The position numbers and the translations under genes were made by a program. A DNA stretch of 64,000 bases from Mariannaea sp. PMI_226 (lineage: Eukaryota > Ascomycota > Sordariomycetes > Hypocreales > Nectriaceae). Position 1 is the first letter of the stretch, and every line of letters begins with the position of its first letter. The notes under the pieces are model-generated. The model searched no databases, had not been told where the DNA came from, and worked only from the letters and a program-made list of their open reading frames with translations. Where the stretch lies: NCBI GenBank assembly GCA_024336345.1, contig JANFOG010000008.1, forward strand, positions 744,001 to 808,000, written 5' to 3'. Of this stretch, positions 10,628 to 21,398 are shown piece by piece.

Positions 10628-12988
10628 CCTGCTGTTTGTACCCCATACTGCTGAACTGGTTGGGTACGCAATAATCTTATTCAATTTGTGTTTGAGCTCA
10701 GCGTCCGATCGGCAGCGCACGGTGTTGATTCTGAACCAAGCCACTGTCCCTGTCCTGGTGATGCTTCAGAAAGTAATTAATCGACCCAACTGCCCAGTTC
10801 CTCCAAGCTATGGGCGTTGACTTCCGCAAGTAGCAACTGCTCCCGGAATTGATAAATGCTTTGACCTCTCCAGGACCTAGGACCTCGCATTTTACATACT
10901 GATGGTACGTAATTGGCAAAGTGCTGTCAGGAATCTCGTCCCACAACCCACAAACCCACAGGGGGCAAACGTCTTTCCCCAATCTTCTTCACTAGCTCCC
11001 TCCCCTTCCAAACCGGCTTCCAGAAGGCGTGGAGCAAAGACGCTTTCTTTCGCCTGAAGCTTCTTGTTCTACCTGTGCTTCCATGCAGCGAACCCAAACG
11101 CCTTGGCCCATTCGCACTCGTTAAACCTGCTGTGCCCCCCATCACCAACAACATCCAACAGCTCACATCAACTATCAATGTTCTTTTCGCAAGGCCATTT
11201 TCAAACTGCAACAGCTGCCTGGCCACCATCGTGGCGAACACCTGCTGGTGCCTTGCTGGTTTACTATACCCGCAGCAGAAATTAAATACTTGCCGCCCAA
11301 TCAGCACTTTACCACCGCAATTGCCTGCCTGCCAGTCTGCCTGGATTTGGGGGCCAATCTTGAGAGAGCATTAGGTAGGTTTCGGTTGGCTTATTGGTTA
11401 CCAAGGCCAACATCGCTCGAAATCTGTAATCTCATCTCGTGATTCTTTCTTAATCTACTCTCATTATCCCGCCCATGAGCCTCCTCGTACAGCTCGGCTC
11501 AGCCGCCTGATATAATGCCGAAGTCCACATCTCTTACGTACAGACCTGGCAACAGCATCCACATTCAGAGTTTACCGTACGTAAACGAAGCAATCCTCGT
11601 GTCACCGCTTCCCAAGCACATCATACTATTACTATTGCCGTCATGACCATTTATTTCATTGTGTTGCATTTAAAGCTGGGACTAAACGCGGCGGGCGGGT
11701 ATCGGAATACGGGTGCTCGATTGGCGGCCGAGAGTGCGGCTCTGGAATAATGCAACGGTCAAGGTATCCTTCAACGTCTTCCATCACATGGGCAAGTCTC
11801 ACTCAATCGACTGGATCATAGCAGCCTAGCCGCTCCTCTCTGGGCGATTCCACCACACTCACCTCGGTCGCGCGACTGCGGCCAACAGCACGGTGCACCA
11901 CCACGCTACATACACGTAAGAAGACTAAGATCCTGCTTGCGTTGTTGGCAATATGAAACATGCTTCTCTGCTGTCAGCTGGGTACCTTGAGGCTTGTTTC
12001 AACCCAGAATGCAACTCTTTCAATGCAATGCCTCAGCTTCGATTTACCCTGGTCCCGGCTTTGCTGAGTCTCCGCTGCTTCGGCGGACCACCTTGCTCCA
12101 GGGATGGAGCATTGATTGTTGTCACCTCGACTATCGCTGACTGTGCTGATAAATACAACCCCATGCCTGTTAGACTTGAATTTCTCTCTTGCTTGCGACT
12201 CCATAATAGCGATGGAGCTCGAATGCATATGCCCAGATCACGGCGTTGTGATTGACAGGGCCTCAACTCACCAGCCGTTACATGGGTAAAGCAAAGCCTC
12301 CGACGATGTCCCGAATGAGAGGTTGAATCCGAACCTTTCTTTTGCATTGGGGGTATCCCGTCACCTAGCCTTCAATAGTCTCGCCCTGTCAAGCTTGCCA
12401 AGCTTGTCACTGCTCCAGCTTTTCAAGAGGTCATCCTCCACACAGCCAATCGGTGCTCCACGTGCAATGAGCCAACCCACCCCACCTCAGAAACTCGGGT
12501 ATGGAGTCGCGAGGATCAGGTAGTCTAGACTTTCCCCTCCCCCTCCATCCCCCTCTCCTCCTCAGTCACGAATTGCATTGACTGGTTCACGTTTCAAGCC
12601 TCTTGGCGCTGCCGGAAAGATTATGACAACGAGGAACGAGGGGGGGTTTTTCAGACACCAATGGGTGGCAACTAACCCGATCGCCGCATAAGCTACCTAG
12701 GTAACTCGCGTCCTAGTTCCAGAGCCAAACCCCCTGATTCCCACGGTCAGATGCGGCTCACATGTTGGCACAACCCAAGGTCAAAACGCCCAAAAAAAAA
12801 CAAGTCTAAGAAAAAGTAGTCACATATCCAATACTTTATCGTAATCATCATTCTACATGGTGATGTTGTAAATTCAAGCTGAGAAATGGAACCTGCATCA
12901 CCACTCAGGTCGGCCTTCGGCATCCCCATCCCCTTACCGAACCTCCACATGGCCCAGCTTCCTCTTCGTGTTCCTGCCTCAGTCTTGC

Positions 12989-13025
12989 TGACTGACCAAC
13001 TGACCAACTGACCAACCGACCAACG
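12989..13025. repeat. Tandem repeat, 8-bp unit (TGACCAAC)
   Basis: Four consecutive copies of an 8-bp unit, the last with one change (CGACCAAC). Each unit carries TGACCAA; no function is assigned. Confidence 0.7.
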
Positions 13026-13482
13026 TCAAAATCATGGGGTTACGAGTTCGATGCGCAGCAACATCCACTTCGCCCTTCATACGTCTCCTTGCTTGCATAA
13101 GCGACCAAATGTTCTAGAAAGTCTAGTTTCTACTTCATCAGCTCCATCAACTCGCTCCACTCTTGATTCATCAGCTTGACAACCTAACAGGAAGGTTTCG
13201 TCCCGGCTAATACAGACTACAATTCTGGACATCGTGTGATATGTAGCAATACCTTCCTTACTCAGAATTATCGTGCCTCTTTGCACGCACCATGACACTA
13301 GTCCTTGCCTTATGTCTCATTCTCCATTTTCTCAGGCTATCAGGCTCTTCCAGAGTTGAGGTTTCTGGTTCATATGCTCTCATATGTATTGTCCATCCAA
13401 ACCCTGATTCAGACCTCTAGGTTAATTTTCTTGCCTTGTAAAATCGTAGCTTTCTTCTGTAAAATCCTTGCAAAACGCTAAC

Positions 13483-13518
13483 CGACGGTGTTTGAATCCC
13501 CGACGGCGTTTGAATCCC
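13483..13518. repeat. 18-bp direct tandem duplication
   Basis: Two adjacent 18-bp copies of CGACGGYGTTTGAATCCC differ at one position (T/C). Confidence 0.7.
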
Positions 13519-15083
13519 GAGTCTATGCGGCGAGGTGCCCTGGTTTTCCCAGATACACATCAGCTACAAAGCCCGCACAATACATATCAACGAAGTACTG
13601 CTACCCATGCATATACATACACTAATTATTGTTTGCCAGGAATCTCCCGAGCTGAACCAAATGCCAATACAGGATTCTATCCCAATGTCTTTCACCGAGG
13701 TGAAATCCTTTGCAGTAGCGCCCCAGCTTTTGAAAAAGAAAAAGCAAAGAAAAGAAAAACGTGGGGGACGAGGCTAGTTTTCTTGAAGGAGTGCAGAAAA
13801 GTATCATAGCTAGCCCGAAGCTGTGACCGATATCAAAGAAGCTGAACATGGGCGCATCGCCCACGTTTGTACATCGGACGCAGGGCGAAAAAATATCTCC
13901 GAATATCGGTCGCCGTAGTTGTCATAGCGCGGACGATAGGTGGGACATAAGCTCATTGGCGTAGATTGCATCTGCAAAGACGTTGCACTCCAGGGGGGAA
14001 GAACCCAAAAGTTTTATTTTGCTTATGCCTTGAATGTCTTGAATCAATTACCTAGTTGATTGGGCGAGTTTTGACTTCAAGTAAGTACTTCAGCACTCCT
14101 GTATGTTGCATCGTTCCCGTACAAGACACCTCGTTCTGTTTGCCGGTTTCTCCGCAAGCGTCTAATAACGCTTTCCTTCTATTGATATTGCTTATATTGT
14201 GTCCTTGAAATACGTCTCATATTTTACATTGATCGAAAAATTAGAATCTGTGTTGTAAAAAACTTGATAGAAAGGGTCTTCCCAATCGTGCGGTGTGACC
14301 AGTTACACCAGTGAGCAATTTTGGTTTGATTTCAATGATTTTGTATTTAGCGGTTTTTAAATTCACGGTAGCAGTCTGAGTGGAAGAATTTCTCCAACAC
14401 TTGATTATTCAAGTTCCAGTACCAATATCAATGTCTCTAGTTTGGATACTAATATATGTTTGCACTCACAACCACGACGGTACAGCCAGCAAGCCAGGGC
14501 TGTTTGGCAATCTAACCCGATATTTGGTACTTTTTGTAAATGACCTGCTAATGGAGAGAGAAATTAAAAATAAAACGTTGAGCAAAGCATACCATGATGC
14601 CAGCGATTATTCAATATCTCGTATCTCAAAGTCGGTTACGATTAGGAATCTTAGGCAGACTAAGGTTTTAATCAACCACCGCAGCCAAAATCTCACATCG
14701 CTCAAGTTGTCTAACCTATACTCATTCATCTCCAACCTTCGCACCACCGCTAGGCCCATTTCAATGTCCTTGATTGCCCAAGTGTCGTCCTCATATGTAC
14801 TGAAACTGCTGCGAAATTCCATCCTTTTGGTAGGGCGCCCCGAAAATAAGGCGCGATGACAAGGCGATTGTCCAATCGGAGCCCACACCGATGAGGCGTC
14901 TCGGGATGCCGAAACCGGTGCCGTGGCGGGAGACCCGCAGTTCGCCATGTGAACAGAGGCCCGAGAAAGGCCCAAAGAGGACAACATTTCCTCCTGTTTT
15001 TGTGTATGATACAATCCTCACCCTGCGCCTTAACGACCAGGGGATAGACCAAAAGCGGCTCACGTCCATCACATCGCCCGCGC

Positions 15084-15177
15084 CAGGTCACCTGATTCGC
15101 CGAATCGACTCCCCGCCTGCAGTCGGTGTCCGGAGCCGAAAGCCGAACCTCTCCCTGGATGGGTGACCTGCAGGTCA
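15084..15177. promoter_or_regulatory. Cluster of three perfect inverted repeats before the homeodomain gene
   Basis: Within 94 bp, ending 21 bp before the start codon, lie CAGGTCACCTG (15084-15094), GATTCGCCGAATC (15094-15106) and the 14-bp palindrome TGACCTGCAGGTCA (15164-15177). They could be dimeric transcription-factor sites or, if transcribed, small hairpins in the leader. Role inferred only; the palindromes themselves are read directly. Confidence 0.45.
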
Positions 15178-15198
15178 GGTCTCGTAGGCGGATCTACC

Positions 15199-18194
15199 AT
15201 GGATCAAGCATATCTCGACTTCGTTATAGAGAGTGCTCTAAGCGAGGACAATGGCTTCTATTCCGATGGCAATGCCTCCCATGAGGCGCTGTCAGAGCCC
15301 CTTGACAACGGGGCTATCAACCCCGAGAACCTGTGGTTTGGAGTTGAGAGCTCACCCATAGACTTTGAAAGCCCAGACCAAACCGCAAGCCAAGATGGGT
15401 ATGGTGTAGAGAGTCCTCATCAGGGCATCCATCGTCATCAAGTGTCTGTGTCCTCTACGCCAGAGTGGTGGACTCCAAACTCTGGTGATATTATACCCAA
15501 CAACGCTCTCTCTGGAGACGTCAATGGCACAGCCCGGGCTATTGATATACCCTTAGCAGCTGCTACACATTCAGAATCCTCAGTTCTACACACGGCGGGC
15601 CAACCTACGTCTTTGGCTAAATCTGGAGCCCGGCTCAACAGGGATTCTGTTCGCATCTTGAAGAAATGGCTCTCGGAGCATGGCAGCCATCCCTACGCAG
15701 ACGACACTGACAAGCGGATGCTTCAGGAGCAAACTGGCCTGAGCAAGACGCAAATTGCAAATTGGCTCGCTAATGCCCGTCGTCGCGGCAAGCTCCCATC
15801 ATCCCGGTCGTCGTCACGCCCACCATCATCGAGGGCGACGAGACCGATCGATGTGCCCGCGAGACCTGGAACTCCGGCGATCAGAACCAAGTCTTCTCAG
15901 ATGAACCCCCTTCAAAGATGGGTTGACTCTCCTCCTGAGCATGAGCCGGCGAGTGCCAGTGCTATTGCTCGTGCTGTGGCTTCTAGCTCATCATTTTCAC
16001 CTGGTAAGTCGCTGTGAAAGCCGGATCCGCATTCGCATCATCACTTTCATACTCACATTTCATATAGGGCTCAACGACCCACGCAGCCTCAACTATGCAC
16101 AAGACGGTTCTGAGAAATCGCTTTACCATGCATCTTCTGGAACAAGCGTTGATACCTCTTGCTCGAGCGGAGGTTCCTTCGCCTCTGCTACCTCACATCT
16201 CAGTCACGCATCCCCCGGTTCGTTGAGGCCTTTCGTTCGTCCTCACTCACGCCGTCGAAAGCGAGGCTTCAAATCGAATGATGTGAAGACATCTTTGGCT
16301 GTCCCCAGAAAGACGTTCCAGTGTACATTCTGCACAGAAACCTTTGGTGCGAAGCATGACTGGCAACGCCACGAGCACGCCCTGCATTTGCCTCTTGAAC
16401 GATGGGTTTGTGCGCCTGAGGGACCATCCAACCGTAACCCTAACACGGGCGAGGAGTTTTGTGTCTTCTGTGGCCAGGTTAATCCAGACGATGCGCATAT
16501 TCAGAGCCATAACTACACGCTGTGCCAAGAGCGGTCGATTCATTGGAGGACATTTAACCGCAAAGATCACTTGAATCAGCACTTGCGATTAGTTCACAAC
16601 ACCAAGTTTACCGACTTGATGAAGACATGGAAGGTTCCCATGCCTGAGATCCAATCTAGATGCGGATTCTGCGAGTCGGCCTTGAATACTTGGGATGATC
16701 GAGTTCATCATCTGGCAAATCATTTCAAGAGTGGAAAGACTATGGCTGACTGGAAAGGGGGCTGGGGATTCGAGCCTCATATTCAAGTTTTAGTAGAAAA
16801 TTCGATACCACCGTGTAAGATCCTCCTCCCCAGATACTTGTATCTAATACTCTCTGTTTGGTCAAATCCTAACGCACCAGGGCTACTACAGACTTCATTG
16901 ATACAGAACGCAACAGCCCCTTTCCATTTGAAGGCAGCCGAGCACTTGCAGAAACACCCCGGAGCGCCTACGAACTGATCAAGCTTGAGCTGGCCTATTT
17001 TATGCAAAACTATTTCAACTCACATGCGCGAATGCCGACCAGCGCAGAGATGCAGCTTGAGGCTTGCCGAATAATTCTAGCATCCGAATCTGCCTACCAG
17101 CAGGAACTGTCGTATAATTCTTCCTGGCTGCAAGATCTGATAATTTCAGATGCTGGGCTCTTTCAAAAAGCTAAATTCGGCCCAATGAGGTCTGCGGCTG
17201 AGAGTAGGCTCTTCTCAATCAAGATTACCGGGAAAACCAATCTATTTGACGATTGCCCGTTTGAGGCTCAGCTGCGCGACCTCGTATCCACGCAGCAAAC
17301 ATTGGGGTTTCCAATCACAGAGAGTGCACTGAAGGAGGAGGCATGTTCCATTGTTGGACGTATGGAAGAAGTTTCGACCACGCCATCAGACTTTATCGCA
17401 ACTTGGCTCATCAAACTCATTCATTCATCCTCGGGCTGGCTCTCGGGTTTCGTCTCTCGTGCGAAACTCCCGGTGTCTAACGGCTTGGTCAACCAAGGCA
17501 TGGATGGTTTTGACGCTACGATCAAGGACTACACCAAGCTCGATCGCGAAATTGCCAAGTATATAGTTGCACAAAGGAATACTGGCGTTGAGCCGACAGA
17601 TGATGACCTCAGACGACAAGCTCAGATCATCATCTATGGATCTGGCCGAAGGGGCGGTCAGACAGCAGCTGACGACAAGCATTGGCTCTCTGCTCTTAAG
17701 CAACGACACGCGTTTGCTTCTTCAGATTCCAACACCTCTGTGCACATATCAAAAACATCATCACCATATCATTCACTGGCCGATAATCAGCAGAGTAGTG
17801 GTCCCAGCAATACGCAGCCGAGGCTAGCCCAGGGAGATGAGCACTCTATCATGGAAGCCCGCTCTGTCGTTATGAAAGCAGGCAGCTTCTTCATCAGCGA
17901 CCCAAACTTCTATCGGTGGATAACCGAGGAGCTCACTCATTGGGTCAAAGGGACCATGTCTCCTCAAAATCCCAACTGTCACGTCCCGTCTGATGCTGAA
18001 ATCCAGCACTACGCTCGCTGGATCACTTATAATGAGTAAGTTGACATGTCACCTGTTCCCTTCAAATTTTTTTTTTTTGGCCAACACTGTACTAAACGTC
18101 AATGAACAGTGACGACCCGTTGAACCAAACGATAGCCGAGAACCAGGATTGGCTGGAAATGTTCAAGCGGGATATGGGGATTCTCGAGAATTGA
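15199..18194 (+). CDS. Homeodomain (KN/TALE-type) plus C2H2 zinc-finger transcription factor
   Basis: A predicted nuclear DNA-binding regulator joining two domain types. Exons 15199-16003, 16068-16814, 16892-18035 and 18110-18194 join in frame (phases 1, 1, 2) to 926 residues. The homeodomain (about 147-198) has the TALE three-residue extra loop (HPYADDTDKRMLQEQTGLS) and recognition helix KTQIANWLANARRR with the invariant W, N and R. Exon 2 encodes a C2H2 finger (C354-X2-C357-X12-H370-X4-H375), a Cys-rich segment CVFCGQVNPDD..., a third region RKDHLNQHLRLVH and a further CGFCESALNTW...HHLANH. The long C-terminal half (about 520-926) is helical, without a named domain, ending in QDWLEMFKRDMGILEN. 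The acceptor at 16891 is chosen over the nearer AG at 16880 because only it keeps the frame (Y-F-I-D-T-E). Fungal homeodomain/C2H2 fusions are known and often govern development, but a role here is not established. Confidence 0.9.
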
Positions 18195-18746
18195 AGCTAT
18201 TCCCCGCCTCAATTGGGGAAAAAAGCAGCCCTTTCTATTGAATACATTATATAATATACCCCCAGCAACACAATTCTATCTTTTATATTCGTCAGCTCCA
18301 TAAGCCGCTATGTGATTGCATCAACTGCAGGCACTATTTGACCTACGATGTGATAATTCACGTCATTTGAAAATATGGGCCTTTGTGTCGCCGATCAACT
18401 TGATGCGCACCATCAATTACCCTAGACCATCGGATTCAGCGATGAAGAAGGTCCACGACTGTACGTGTGTAGGCACTACGTGGTACTACCTACATCATAG
18501 CGCGCATGGATATGTTTCTCCAAATAAGCCAGTCCATCACCATTGGTGAACTCTCGTAGCAAGTTCTGAGAACTGTGCTTCATCACTTTGTTTATGAGCA
18601 TATTATTTAGATCATTTTAAGTCGTTATGCAACAAGAAAACGCAATCCAATTTTATATGTTTGCCAGCATCGGCATGACATGATGATGTAGATATATACA
18701 ACATTTGACCCAATTCGATATACTCATTGCATTGCACTGCGCCGCT
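18195..18746. other. Convergent 3' intergenic region
   Basis: About 550 bp lie between the 3' ends of the homeodomain gene and the homoserine O-acetyltransferase gene. The region is AT-rich (TATATAATATA near 18246-18258) and holds no supported gene. Confidence 0.5.
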
Positions 18747-20414
18747 CTACCAAGCAGTGATATCCTCCACCTCTGCTTCTCCGAAGGTACTAGACTTGGT
18801 CATCTGGCCCACGCCAGTCTCCTCGGGCGCACCGCCATCTCTGCTCATAATATCTGGCAGCACCTCCTTGAGGAATTGGAGAATGTAGTTGTTGACCTGC
18901 TCAAACTGTAGCAAGAAGGCGTCGTGACCCTCGGGGCTGTCAATTCGCTCCAGGCGCGCGTCCTTGATGTGCTCTGCAATCTCTTCCTGCTCCGCAAAAG
19001 TGAAGAGACCATCGCTTTCGATTCCTAGAACCAAAGTGGGCTGCTCAATCAAAGCCAAAGCCTCAGCAATGGTGTTGGCCCGATTTCTCGAGACGTCATG
19101 GGTGTCAAGCTTGCGTGTCATGGCGATGTAACAGTTGCTGTCGTAACGTTTGACAAACTTACTGCCCTGATATCGCAAGTAAGACTGAGCAGAGAAGTAG
19201 GTTGATGTCGGCAGCGCATCACCGCCAGTTAGACTTCCATTCTTGGGGCCGTGGAATTGGGGGTCCCTCGCATTTTCGGCATCGGCGGGGGGTCCGGAGG
19301 CAGAGGGGCCACTCTGGCTATTGTGACGTGATGGCGATTTGCGCTTCACGTTGTGACCATCGTTATGGATGTGGAAATGCGCCTCTGAAGGGGTGGAGGG
19401 CCGAGGTCTCTCTCGGATCGTTTGGACCTTGGAAGGGTCGGGAATGTTGCGACCGAAGCGGGACTCAAATGAGTTACGGCTTCGGTAAGTCAATAGCGCC
19501 GACATACGGGCAGCACCAAGACCCGTTGAGGGTGGATCATCAAATGAATAGTACCCGTCGTCGTACTTGGGATCTGCATAGATGCTCTGGCGTTGCGCCT
19601 CTCCCCAGCTTATGCCCCAAGCGCTGTGCCTGCTCGAGGTAGCAATGGGCACAATGCATCGAATGTACTCCTTGCCAAAATAAGACCATTCCAAGACGAA
19701 CATACCACCAAGGGATCCTCCAATGACGGCGGCAATCTGCTTGACGCCCAAGTCATCCAGGACGAGCCGATGAAGGCTGTTTCCTTGTTAGAATGAGAAC
19801 AAATGGCAAAGACACCAGGCTCGAAACTTACTTCACATCATCACGAATGGTAGTGAGAGGGAACTCTGGTCCGTATCGCTCATTGTTGGGGTCGTTGTGC
19901 TTCGCTGTGACCGGACTAGCAGTACCATATGGACTGCCTAGGCTGTTCATGCAGACGATGAAGAATCTTGAGGTATCAAAGGCCCGGCCGGGACCTCCGA
20001 GCAACGGCCCCCACCAGTCGCTGACATCGGCACTGCCAGTGAGGGCATGGCAGATCACCATGGCATTATCTCCCTCGGCGTTGAGCTTGCCCCGGGTGGT
20101 GTAAGCGACAGGGACATTGTGCAGGACAACGCCGGATTCTAGAGTAAACTCTGGGACAATGGCTATTTGCTGGTCGGGAATGAGAGCAGCAAAGGGGTTC
20201 TCAGGTTCCGATTGGATTCTTTCTTGCAGGTATTCAGCCACTACTCAATCCAGTAATACAAGTCTGATACTGGCGGTATACGGGGGTATAGGGAGGGGAA
20301 GGGGGGGCCATTGAGCCTTTGAAGATGAGGCATGAAAGAAGCAATAGGGGATTGAGGTGAGTTCTACTGACCGTATTGCTTCGGAGAGCCATTTGAGGCC
20401 ATTTCTGGGGCCAT
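18747..20414 (-). CDS. met2: Homoserine O-acetyltransferase (methionine biosynthesis)
   Basis: Acetylates L-homoserine with acetyl-CoA to O-acetyl-homoserine, feeding methionine synthesis. Exons in transcript order 20372-20414, 19832-20240 and 18747-19776 join in frame to 493 residues. It is an alpha/beta-hydrolase fold enzyme: NSLGSPYGTASP and GPEFPLTTIRDDV, the nucleophile elbow GGSLGGM with Ser172, the acid Asp406 in GIESDGLF, and His435 in SPEGHDAF complete the Ser-Asp-His triad. A hydrophilic, Pro/Ser/His-rich stretch at about residues 260-347 between RFGRNIPDP and TYFSAQSYL is longer than in bacterial MetX and resembles the disordered lid insert known in fungal Met2. The short first exon (MAPEMASNGSPKQY) is chosen because the second exon has no ATG and GTCAGT/TAG splice sites give VAEYL in frame. 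It is transcribed divergently from the Tho2 gene; a TCACGTG box lies 380 bp upstream of its start. Confidence 0.93.
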
Positions 20415-21398
20415 TGCGCGGTGCGTCCTTTGTCGTGAAGCAGCTAAAGTATAAAAAGTGTATATGAATCCGAGTCTCGGAGGGCTGTAAGGCAGATGCA
20501 CCTTTCAACTTATAATGATAGAATAGGGAAGTCTGACTCCCAAAAAATTGGACCCAGACAGATAGTCAGTCTCTAGCCTGTCCTTGAGATCGACCTCAGA
20601 AAGAACTTATGATACAAGTAATTGTGAGAAGAAAAACCCCGTCCCCGGCGATGGCGTAATTCTGAGCGTCTTTGGGAGTGTCGATGACTCAGCCAATCGG
20701 CGTCCAGCCGGAAGTCGGGGACTCATACCTACTCCGTTGTAGCATGATGCTGCTGCTAAATCTTGTACTCCGAATACGCTATCATGAAATAAGTCACGTG
20801 GTGATAAGCTTATCACCGATATTGAGCGACAGCCCCTGTTTGCCCAGACAAGAGACAAGCGCGACGCGGCGAGAGAGGAGGTACGTACTCAAGGAAGGTG
20901 CGCGGTCCGTGCACACGCCTCCGCGGTAGCCTTGTCACCACCGTTTCTTTAGCTGGCTTGTAGCGAGGCTGTTGCGAAAACCGTCGTGACACTTTGAGGA
21001 AGCTTTTGTTTGTTCTCACTGGGTTTGGCGAATTTGCCGCATTGCATCGCCTACGCAAAAACCCGTGATTCCTTTGGCGACCTCATTCACAGCCGCGTTT
21101 TGTTCGACCTGGCACATCGCCTTCCTGTTCTCTTCGCGCTTTGACTCGATTCGCCGATATTTTCCATTCAGATTCGTTCCCTTCGTTCCATCAACTCTTC
21201 GTCAAGTTTTTCTTTGTTATCGCTCCTTACGCCATCTCAACCATCAGTACCAAGAGGTAGCCCCCTCCCGGACTTTCAGCTTTCTTTGTACCGCAATTTC
21301 TCCTAACTCAGTTCCTGGATAAAGGCTTCTTTTCCATAAACTCCATCCAGCGCAATCATCAATGAAATAATCACCACTACGACCAAACCTCGAGAGCC
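20415..21398. promoter_or_regulatory. Divergent promoter shared by met2 and THO2
   Basis: These 984 bp separate the start codons of two divergently transcribed genes. It holds the TCACGTG/GATA palindrome at 20794-20817 and a pyrimidine-rich stretch at about 21120-21300 that looks like the Tho2 leader. A minimal upstream ORF (ATG AAA TAA, 21362-21370) sits 28 nt before the Tho2 start codon. Confidence 0.6.
20794..20817. promoter_or_regulatory. TCACGTG box fused to an 18-bp palindrome with paired GATA sites
   Basis: TCACGTG (20794-20800) shares its last G with the perfect palindrome GGTGATAAGCTTATCACC (20800-20817), which holds GATAAG facing CTTATC. TCACGTG is the classic Cbf1/Met4 site of yeast methionine genes, and GATAAG is the core bound by fungal GATA factors such as AreA. 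It lies 380 bp from the met2 start and about 580 bp from the Tho2 start. The words are read directly; binding is inference. Confidence 0.55.

Larger units (their letters stand above)
8153..15198. other. Gene-free interval of about 7 kb between divergent genes
   Basis: No frame here shows a recognisable domain, plausible splice pattern or good start; the longest open frame (8591-9259, minus) is low-complexity Pro/Ser/Phe-rich translation of purine/pyrimidine-skewed DNA. The interval must hold the promoters of the phosphate transporter (leftward) and the homeodomain gene (rightward). It contains TAGGTA-type inverted repeats around 9616-9660, several microsatellites, an 8-bp tandem near 12990, an 18-bp duplication near 13483, and a lower-GC stretch at about 14080-14600. 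CACGTG hexamers lie at 10438 and 12459. No transposon ends, tRNA or rRNA were identified. Confidence 0.6.
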
